From contig OW568871.1 of NCBI GenBank assembly GCA_938743325.2, forward strand, positions 620,001 to 684,000: a stretch of DNA of 64,000 bases, given 5' to 3'. Under the pieces are notes generated by a model. It searched no databases and was not told the origin of the DNA. It saw nothing but the letters and a program-made list of their open reading frames with translations. Positions 57,397-64,000 of this stretch are shown here, piece by piece (position 1 is the stretch's first letter; every line of letters begins with the position of its first letter). The stretch is from Pycnococcus provasolii. Taxonomy: Eukaryota; Chlorophyta; Pseudoscourfieldiophyceae; Pseudoscourfieldiales; Pycnococcaceae. The position numbers and the translations under genes were made by a program.

Positions 57397-58920
57397 TCAA
57401 CCATGGGTATGTGACGCGGCGTGGTGTGCGTGCATGACGTCGTCGTCACCATTGCGACGCAACATGGCGTGCACGTGGTTCGCCATCACGCCATCCTCGC
57501 TCACCTGAAATTGCTCCGTCTGCAAGAACTCCACGAGAAGTGTATCGTCGTCGTCGCCGCCGCTAGCTTTTGGCGGTGACGCCTGCACGAGCAGCCATTG
57601 CGGACTCCAAGGATCGTCCAGAGCGCCTCCAGAAAATGACAGGGTGATTTCGGTCGTATTTGCAAATGAAGCGCGTAGTCCGGCCGCAATTTCGTTGTCG
57701 TGTATGTCGGCGAAGGCTGAAAGGAGCTGCCCAAGACGATATTGTGCCACGATGCTCAGATCGGAGCGTTGCAGGGTCATCGAGGGATGCGACGCAAAGA
57801 ATAAAGTGCTGTTTGGAGCTTCCTTCGTGAGGCTGACAACCATCCAGCTTGGCGGACTCGTCAGATTCATCGGAGGCACTGTCGATATACCATCGGCCGC
57901 AAGGAGCTCGGCAACTGGAATGATTGCCGCCTCACGTTTCTCGGCGGGCAAAGCGAGTAAAAATTCACGCACTGCAGCAGCCAGATTCGTCAGAAGTGTT
58001 TGTCCTTGCTTCCAAAGCCACGTCGAGCTGGCGTACGTCATCGTATCGTCGGGTGCGGGCGTGACCAGCATGGGTGCTGCTCCGAGGAATAACGGCGTTG
58101 CATGCACGCCTTCATACTTCGTTCCATCGCGTTTCACGAATATGTTGACGGAAACGTGATGCCCTTCGAATCGTAATCCGATGTCACCGTCGTCGAACGA
58201 AGGGCTGCTGCCGAATAGCGCCAACGCGTAGTCTTCCCACTGGTTCACGCGACCATCAAGGCCGGCACCACCCCACTGCCATTGCAGACGGTTGTCTTCG
58301 AATGAAGATGTGTTGCTGGTAAATGTACCCCCAATCAAGCGATGGCTCACGTTTGTGTAGAGCGTCACATCTGCGAGATCCACAAGTTGATTTGTGGAGT
58401 TGTACTGCGCATCGATGTCGTTTATCCAAGTCTCTGACGTGGGCTTTGCAAAATCCTCCTGTTCTGCAAGAAGCCGTTGTCGATTCATGATTGCTAGTAC
58501 AGTTTGGTACCCTCCTGGAGACAGCGCCTTCTCGAGAACGTGAAAGAGTGCAGCTTGTACCTTTGGCGTCGCTGTAGCTAGCGGTAGACCCCATGCTCGA
58601 CACCACGCGAGTGCGGCACCAAATCGTGGCGTGAATACACCACATCCGTCTGCGGGTGGCGGTCCACGACGAACCTGATCTGCATCCGCTGGATCGTGAA
58701 GCAAAAGATCGAGTTCGCGTTGATCGTTTGCCACCAAGGAAGTCGCCGCCGCCATTGCACGTGCTAGATCGTCCGCCCAAAGTTGCAGCGCAGCAACGTT
58801 TGGATCATCGGCATCGCGCCGCGTCTCGACGACGACCACTTGCACGAGCAACACCATCATGATCAGCGCAACTAGCCGCTGCCAACACTCACCGCGTCGC
58901 GTCGCCGCCATGATGTGCAT
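57397..58920 (-). CDS. Secreted DUF3500-family protein
   Basis: 507 residues. The N-terminal signal peptide is LVALIMMVLLVQVVVVETRR. The family signature FEGHHVSVNIFV lies near residue 250-262, followed by ATPLFLGAAPMLV, a helical AVREFLLAL...REAAIIP stretch, a LSFSGG strand region, and a C-terminal NHVHAMLRRNGDDD resembling the HxHxxxRD...D end of DUF3500 proteins. These are found in bacteria and scattered eukaryotes; the reaction is not established, but the conserved His residues suggest a metal site. The Met at residue 4 is an alternative start. Confidence 0.8.
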   Translation of the reverse strand: MHIMAATRRGECWQRLVALIMMVLLVQVVVVETRRDADDPNVAALQLWADDLARAMAAATSLVANDQRELDLLLHDPADADQVRRGPPPADGCGVFTPRFGAALAWCRAWGLPLATATPKVQAALFHVLEKALSPGGYQTVLAIMNRQRLLAEQEDFAKPTSETWINDIDAQYNSTNQLVDLADVTLYTNVSHRLIGGTFTSNTSSFEDNRLQWQWGGAGLDGRVNQWEDYALALFGSSPSFDDGDIGLRFEGHHVSVNIFVKRDGTKYEGVHATPLFLGAAPMLVTPAPDDTMTYASSTWLWKQGQTLLTNLAAAVREFLLALPAEKREAAIIPVAELLAADGISTVPPMNLTSPPSWMVVSLTKEAPNSTLFFASHPSMTLQRSDLSIVAQYRLGQLLSAFADIHDNEIAAGLRASFANTTEITLSFSGGALDDPWSPQWLLVQASPPKASGGDDDDTLLVEFLQTEQFQVSEDGVMANHVHAMLRRNGDDDVMHAHHAASHTHG

Positions 58921-59237
58921 GAAAGGATGAATGGGAAAAAAATCGCCAAATTGGCAAATTCAACAGTCCAAAACCCGAAACGCAATTTGTTAATTTGTTT
59001 CATTTCTTCTGTCTGTCTGTCTTTTACTATCGTATGGTACGGGTACGGGGATCCGTTCGGGGAGTTCAAAACCCGGCTGGCTCTGCGCGGTACTGAAGCT
59101 GCTGCTGCCCGCGCAAATTCGGTTGATTTGAACCACCCGCCCGGGCCCTCCACTTTCACCCAGTCTGTCATTGTTCCTGTCAAGAAGTGCTGATTTTCAT
59201 CGACCATCGTTCATTTCATCGATTGATCTCGTCCACG

Positions 59238-59792
59238 ATGATGATGATAAAGATGATGAAGATGATAATGGCGGTGGTCGTGGTCGTGGTGCTACTCCTA
59301 CTACCGGTCTCAGCAGCATCTCTTCCACCACGTCGAGCTCTGAAGTTGGTGGAAAGCACGGTTCCGATGGTTCCTGGAGTCGCCGTGGGAGCGGGCACAA
59401 CGGCGCCACCAATCACAAATGCAGCGAGCAGTGCAGGCACATATGTCGTCGAAGGTGTGCAGAATGCGGCATCGAATCTTGGGAGTGGATTGCAAAACGC
59501 ACGTGGTGTTATTGCCGAAAGACTTGCGAATTCAGGAATCGGGCAAGGTGCGGTCGCCGAAGGTGCCAAGAACTTGGGCACTGCAGCTTCGACGGGAGCC
59601 TCCAATGCTGCTACCGCCGTCACTACCGCGCTAGGAAACGCCCCGGGTGCCCTTCAAGGCGCGCTAGCAAACGCCCCAAATGCCCTTCAAGGTCTTGGTG
59701 CCAATGCAGTGGCAGCCTTCCAAGGTGCAGCCGCAGCTATTGCAAGTGCGTTCCCCTCAATGGCGGCGTCTGGGGCGGCAGCGACAGGCTGA
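59238..59792 (+). CDS. Secreted repeat protein, copy 4 (divergent member)
   Basis: The ATG at 59238 gives 184 residues: a Met-rich N-terminus and signal peptide (MAVVVVVVLLLLPVSAASL), then LPPRRALKLVES, the motif shared with copies 1-3. Gly/Ala/Asn repeats follow (VQNAASNLGSGLQNARGV, LANSGIGQGAVAEGAKNL, ALGNAPGALQGALANAPNAL). The charged C-terminal half is absent. It is separated from the others by the BTB and DUF3500 genes, so it is an older paralogue. Function unknown. Confidence 0.75.
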   Translation: MMMIKMMKMIMAVVVVVVLLLLPVSAASLPPRRALKLVESTVPMVPGVAVGAGTTAPPITNAASSAGTYVVEGVQNAASNLGSGLQNARGVIAERLANSGIGQGAVAEGAKNLGTAASTGASNAATAVTTALGNAPGALQGALANAPNALQGLGANAVAAFQGAAAAIASAFPSMAASGAAATG

Positions 59793-59969
59793 CTTCAAGT
59801 TGGTGGTTCAGTCAGACGAACGAAACACTGACTGGTTTGGTTTGGGTGATTTGTTTTTGGAACGTACACTCGTTCGTGTCGTGCCATGTTTTTTTGTTTT
59901 TGCGTTTACTTAGTAATATCACAGGGTAATAAATACACACAGTTAAAATTTACACACATAACTAGTATC

Positions 59970-61412
59970 TTACAGCAACCACAAATACGCCGCAGATGTA
60001 CCAACAGCCAAGCCACACACCAAGCTCAATGCCATAATCATGCCAGCCACCTCAAGTGCAGAGGACTCGAAGGATGACCATCCATTACGTGCCAAACCAA
60101 TCGTCACGAGTGGCGCGTACGTCATCATCAGCGCCGCGCCGAGGTGTCCACTCGTCATGCCCAAAAGAAATGTCAGAAAAAATGTGGCAGCGACGACGGA
60201 TGGTGGTGTATTCTCACTGCTCGCGCGCCCGATGAGGTAGTAGAGGGGAAAGAAGATGAGACGCGACCAAGAAAGCATCATGTACGTGCGTGTGCGAGTC
60301 GGCAGGAGGCAAGGCACCGCGGGCAAAGCCTTGCCGACGACGTCGCCGGCATTGAATGTCGTAATGAGTAGTATCGGGTACCAGTCTCCGAGCGATTTGG
60401 ATGCGACGTTCTCCGCAAGGAATCCGGGGAAGATGGCAAGCGATACGGCGTAGCACATGCCAACGAGGAAGGCGCGATGGCTCACGAAGCCAAACACGGC
60501 GCGACGCGGCGCTCTCGTGACTGGCAGAGGAGGAGGCGACGACGACGGCGGCGGCGATGGAAGCCTCGCAAGTGCTGCTGCGTCCACGTCGCCTGCTTCC
60601 GTGTCTGCCACAGGATTGGAGTACGCTTCAGACACAAGGCTTCCATCACCCAGCAGCCGCGCCTTGTCGGAGGTGGACGGTCGACGCGTTCTCGACTCTT
60701 CGAACGACGACGACGACGCCGTGCTTGATAAGCTCGTCGAATGCGTCAGCTCCATTCCTGACACAACTCCAGCCTGCTGTACCTTGGCAAGTTTCTCGTA
60801 GAGGCGTAGGCTGCTCGCAGCCAACGGGCGCGCCAGCAGGCAAAGGAAGACCCACAAAGCGGAGATGGCGAAGTACATCGTCGCCGACTGTTCGAGCGCG
60901 GCAGGGTCGTCTCCTGGGCTGGCTGCCTTCGTGGCGATGCGCAGCACGCTCACAAAGAGTCCGCTGAAGCTCATACCCCATATGATTGCCTGGCTGTGCC
61001 TTGGGTGGAATCCCGCGACGCTTCCAAAGAGGGCGCCTTGTGCGAGGCCGTCTCCCACGCCCGTTAAGATGACGCACGCCAGCACTGCGACGAGGCTTCC
61101 AGACGTCGGCTGTTTCGCCGCCGCTCCAATCACGGGCACGAGCACGACAGCGACGAGGAACATCGAGAATCCAGCGGCAATTCGCCTTCCCGCGGCATAC
61201 TTCTCGAGCCCGCACGTGACGTTGACGAGAAGCGTGACGAGCGTGCTGTACGTGTAGCAGACACCGAACAGTCGGTCGATGTGCGCGTTGGGGTACCTCG
61301 CCGCGAAGTAGTCGACGGCTGTGATGAACGAGTTCCACGGCAGGAGGAGCGCGACGCCCAGGCACGCGTGCAGGGCGGTGGCGAGACGCTCGACGTCGAC
61401 GGATGCGGACAT
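59970..61412 (-). CDS. Equilibrative nucleoside transporter (SLC29/ENT)
   Basis: The ATG at 61412 (MSASVDVER) gives 480 residues with about 11 membrane helices. The first helix has the ENT signature LLPWNSFITAVDYF. Later come VGDGLAQGALFGSVAGF and the IIWGMSFSGLFVSVLRI helix, a large acidic/Ser cytosolic loop (about 215-310), and an end helix set including TFFLTFLLGMTSGHLGAALMM and the GLAVGTSAAYLWLL tail. ENT proteins move nucleosides and nucleobases across plasma, vacuolar or plastid-related membranes. Telomere-type repeats lie about 120 bp upstream, shared with the divergent glycosyltransferase gene. Confidence 0.93.
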   Translation of the reverse strand: MSASVDVERLATALHACLGVALLLPWNSFITAVDYFAARYPNAHIDRLFGVCYTYSTLVTLLVNVTCGLEKYAAGRRIAAGFSMFLVAVVLVPVIGAAAKQPTSGSLVAVLACVILTGVGDGLAQGALFGSVAGFHPRHSQAIIWGMSFSGLFVSVLRIATKAASPGDDPAALEQSATMYFAISALWVFLCLLARPLAASSLRLYEKLAKVQQAGVVSGMELTHSTSLSSTASSSSFEESRTRRPSTSDKARLLGDGSLVSEAYSNPVADTEAGDVDAAALARLPSPPPSSSPPPLPVTRAPRRAVFGFVSHRAFLVGMCYAVSLAIFPGFLAENVASKSLGDWYPILLITTFNAGDVVGKALPAVPCLLPTRTRTYMMLSWSRLIFFPLYYLIGRASSENTPPSVVAATFFLTFLLGMTSGHLGAALMMTYAPLVTIGLARNGWSSFESSALEVAGMIMALSLVCGLAVGTSAAYLWLL

Positions 61413-61528
61413 TATTAGGACAGATGAAAACAAAAAGTCAGAAAAAGGGGGGGGAGGGATTAACTAAGCTTAATTGGACGGTTACTTTGGGGGAAGCCAA
61501 AATCCAAAATCCAAACCAACCCCTCGAA

Positions 61529-61583
61529 CCCCTAACCCTAACCCTAACCCTAACCCTAACCCTAACCCTAACCCTAACTCTAA
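61529..61583. repeat. Telomere-type repeat tract in a divergent promoter
   Basis: About eight CCCTAA units, the last degenerate, lie between the divergent ENT and glycosyltransferase genes. They are 117 bp from the ENT start and about 106 bp from the glycosyltransferase start. The tract is internal, with genes on both sides. Confidence 0.9.
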
Positions 61584-61688
61584 GGCTCCGACCTCTGCTC
61601 CGACCCTTCCTTTCCCTTTCACTTTGGTACTTGTTCACATGCGATGACGCGAGCTCGACGGCGCAGGCGAAGGCGACGGCGTCCCATC

Positions 61689-64000
61689 ATGGCCGTTTTG
61701 GCTTATCTTATGGTCGTCGCGTGTGTTTTCTTATCTTTCCTTTGGGACGTTAGTGTGGTCGCGGCGTCCTCTCATGACAACACACGGGTTCTTTCTGGTT
61801 TGGTTTTGGCTTCTTCTCTTAGGTCAAAGTCGGCCGCTCTTTCGTCGTCCGTTCTCCCTTCTCAGTCATCAGTCCTTCGTCTCTCCAAGTCGTTTTTGGT
61901 AAGACAACTTCAACTTAACGCACCTGCCAGTCAGGTTAAGGGGGGGCGGACTCACCGAAAGAGAACTGGATCTTCCAACAGCAGAGCGTCATCAAATTCG
62001 GCGTCGGCGGCGACGCCAAACATGAACTTGAACGCGTACACTAAGGCGCAGCTTGTTCGAGAAACGCTTTTACGCCTCTCCGACGAAGACGTCAAAAGCC
62101 AGGCAATGCTCGCGGGAGTCGCGACGCACAGGTCAAGGGAGGCCATCATTGACGCAATCGTTCAGCGCGTTGGAAGCAGCAGCAGCAGCAGCAGCAGTAG
62201 TAGCAGCAGCAGCACGGAGTCAGGACGGAGGAACCCAAGACGTAGTCACAGAAGCAGTGGCAAAGGACGGTCTACCAGGCTGACGTCGTCGTATCCACCG
62301 TTCGTGAACGCGGAGGGAAATAAGCGAGGAACTCTCGAACAGGCGCGGTGCTACGGCAAGCCGCTCGCCGTTCGTGACCACCCCGCGAATGCACCACCTC
62401 GGAAGCTGAAGTGCGGCAAGCGCGGTGCCGGTGACGCGCCTACTATGTCGCTGCTGCTCGTAGACCCGACGAACGCCGACGGCGTCGCGGCCATGGCTGC
62501 AGCGCTTAACGCCGATGTCGAGGTTCTCGCTCTATTCAACGTCGTCGACGAACGCGCTGGGGAAAATGCTCACTTCGAAACATTCCGGCGCGCTTTGCCG
62601 GAGGAGCAGCACGTTCTCATCTACGCCGCACCTGCGATTGGACTGGCAGGTGCATACAATCGCCTCATGCTCGCGTCGAATGCGCCTTACTGCATTCTTG
62701 CTGGCGCTGGCGTGCCAACGGAGCAGGCACGGCCATTCGCAGCCTTCGTGGACGCCGCACGCAGAGCTTTTCAGCGCGTCGATGCAGCCGGCGCACTTTT
62801 TGCGCGTGGCATTGGCGGCGCGGTTGTCGTTCGGCGATCTGCCGTGATCGAATCCGGTGGCTTCGCCGGCGACGGATGCGCATTTGATGCGGAGCGCACG
62901 TGCGCATTTTCGCTCGAGCGAGGTCTTGCGGACTCCATCCGCTCGCGCGGGTGGATTGTATCGCACGTGCCACACGACGCGCCGCCTGGCCTTGCGCTGC
63001 GCCCATCAGGCGCGTGTCCCAGCGCCGCAGATGCCGCAGACGTGCGCGACGCGAGCCTGCTCGAAGCACTTGAGTCACGTACTCCGCATGCACCAACCTG
63101 TGGCGCGAAGGACAGCGCGTATTTGTCAAGCAAGGTGCTCGAGGCACGACTCGGCGGGCGATGCCAGCCACGCTGGGCGGTGGCGCTTCAGTACTTTCGC
63201 CGCGCCTCTGCGATCCCGGAGCTTGCCGCCCCGCTTGTGGAGCACGATGCGAGCGCTCTCGAGGTGCTCGTGCACAACGACGGCGGTTCTGAGCACGCCG
63301 AGTGGCTCGAGGCTCTAGCGGGCGTGGTGAAGAACGGGGGACGCGTGTGGCACGTTCATAGCATTGACGTGCACGAGATTCGCGGGTACAATCGCCTCGT
63401 GAGATTGTCAGCCGCGACGCTCATTGCACTCGTGCAGGACGACGACGTGCCTCGTGCACTTCACAAGACGCTCGAGGAGGCGTCCACGCTCTTCCGCGTG
63501 CACCCGAGTCTCGCCTTGCTGGGCGGATGGCGCGGTCGCATTGACGTGGACGGCGCACCTTTCAATCGACAGACGAATCAGCTGGACAGCCACAAGTTTG
63601 GTCCTGGTCTGAAGACGATCCCATACTGGGACGATGCTGCTCGCTGCCCGTTTATGTTCGCGGCACGCGTGAACGCCGCGCCGCTCTTCGCGAAGCGGCG
63701 CATCCTGCTGCAGCTTGGCTTGCTTCGCTGGGACTTGTCGTGCCCCGGCAGCGCGGGCATTGGATTCGACTTTGAATACAGTCTTCGTGCTTGGCACCAC
63801 GGCTACCGCGTTGGTCTGTTTTACTCGCGATATCGCCACAACGCTGTGAAAGATGCCCTGCACTCTGGAACTCGTACGAACACGGAAGCTTGGCTTCGGC
63901 GCAAGGAGCAGGAGCGCATGAACAACCGACGACTGTATGAGCTTTATCCAGGCTTTTACCACAAGGAGGCGACGGCGCTCGCGGAGGAGGCGAATAGCAA
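61689..64000 (+). CDS. Secretory-pathway glycosyltransferase with two GT-A-like domains (3' end outside window)
   Basis: The ATG at 61689 opens a frame of 770 codons running off the right edge. A signal-anchor (MAVLAYLMVVACVFLSFLW) is followed by a Ser/Arg-rich linker, a short helical SAP-like segment (YTKAQLVRETLLRLSDEDV) and a poly-Ser run. A first GT-A-like domain (SLLLVDPTNADGVAAM, RRSAVIESGGF) lacks an obvious DxD. A second (VALQYFRRASAIPELAAPL, HNDGGSEH, then VQDDDVP with a DxD near residue 585, and GFDFEYSLRAWHHGYRVG) resembles family-2 transferases. It probably acts on glycans in the Golgi; donor and acceptor are unknown. A GTAAGA at 61899 is a possible but unproven splice donor. Confidence 0.75.
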   Translation, partial: MAVLAYLMVVACVFLSFLWDVSVVAASSHDNTRVLSGLVLASSLRSKSAALSSSVLPSQSSVLRLSKSFLVRQLQLNAPASQVKGGRTHRKRTGSSNSRASSNSASAATPNMNLNAYTKAQLVRETLLRLSDEDVKSQAMLAGVATHRSREAIIDAIVQRVGSSSSSSSSSSSSSTESGRRNPRRSHRSSGKGRSTRLTSSYPPFVNAEGNKRGTLEQARCYGKPLAVRDHPANAPPRKLKCGKRGAGDAPTMSLLLVDPTNADGVAAMAAALNADVEVLALFNVVDERAGENAHFETFRRALPEEQHVLIYAAPAIGLAGAYNRLMLASNAPYCILAGAGVPTEQARPFAAFVDAARRAFQRVDAAGALFARGIGGAVVVRRSAVIESGGFAGDGCAFDAERTCAFSLERGLADSIRSRGWIVSHVPHDAPPGLALRPSGACPSAADAADVRDASLLEALESRTPHAPTCGAKDSAYLSSKVLEARLGGRCQPRWAVALQYFRRASAIPELAAPLVEHDASALEVLVHNDGGSEHAEWLEALAGVVKNGGRVWHVHSIDVHEIRGYNRLVRLSAATLIALVQDDDVPRALHKTLEEASTLFRVHPSLALLGGWRGRIDVDGAPFNRQTNQLDSHKFGPGLKTIPYWDDAARCPFMFAARVNAAPLFAKRRILLQLGLLRWDLSCPGSAGIGFDFEYSLRAWHHGYRVGLFYSRYRHNAVKDALHSGTRTNTEAWLRRKEQERMNNRRLYELYPGFYHKEATALAEEANS

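Noticed and set aside
1-64000. tRNA, rRNA or CRISPR array
   Set aside because: No T-loop/anticodon pattern, ribosomal RNA block or regularly spaced identical repeat with unique spacers was seen by eye; a covariance-model scan was not possible.

Overview
The window looks like a compact nuclear chromosome segment of a photosynthetic eukaryote, most likely a small green alga of the prasinophyte kind. Genes are dense, mostly intronless and GC-rich, and several carry plastid-style N-terminal extensions. The content is eukaryotic and plant-like: a plastid starch synthase IV type enzyme, a chalcone-isomerase-like protein, a DinF-type MATE carrier, COP9 signalosome subunit 7, a P4-ATPase and the kinetochore scaffold KNL1. 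Short TTAGGG/CCCTAA tracts recur near gene starts. The species cannot be fixed from the sequence alone.

Layout. 1-8.8 kb: a nucleotide-sugar transporter running off the left edge, KNL1, a secreted protein of unknown function and a MATE carrier. 8.8-11.7 kb: a gene-poor island with a G/T-skewed stretch and a broken Copia-type remnant. 11.7-26.1 kb: a host block (atypical SDR, PPIL6-like cyclophilin, starch synthase, FANCE-like protein, CSN7, CHI-like protein, EFR3-like protein, and a cysteine desulfurase/selenocysteine lyase with one clear intron). 26.35-38.28 kb: one host gene of unknown function split by a 9.17-kb LTR-type element (27830-37001). A C-terminal Fanzor (eukaryotic TnpB) fragment lies directly next to that gene's start. 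38.8-44.4 kb: a helical protein, an ankyrin protein and a 3-kb gene-poor stretch. 44.4-64 kb: a P4-ATPase, SET protein, alpha/beta hydrolase, RNase III-like protein, four members of a secreted repeat-protein family (two in identical 1099-bp tandem units), a BTB protein, a DUF3500 protein, an ENT nucleoside transporter and a secretory glycosyltransferase running off the right edge.

The most unusual object is the 27830-37001 element. It has a Gag/protease frame and an integrase frame that continues into PHD, Tudor-like and methyltransferase-like parts. No reverse transcriptase part was recognised. Its terminal repeats are arranged A1...B1-A2-B2, as in split-direct-repeat elements, yet it is bounded by a 4-bp GAGG duplication. 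The host reading frame is the same on both sides of it, which fixes its ends to the base. Functionally, the host genes mix housekeeping, membrane transport, plastid metabolism and secretion. No operon-like or pathway cluster is apparent.
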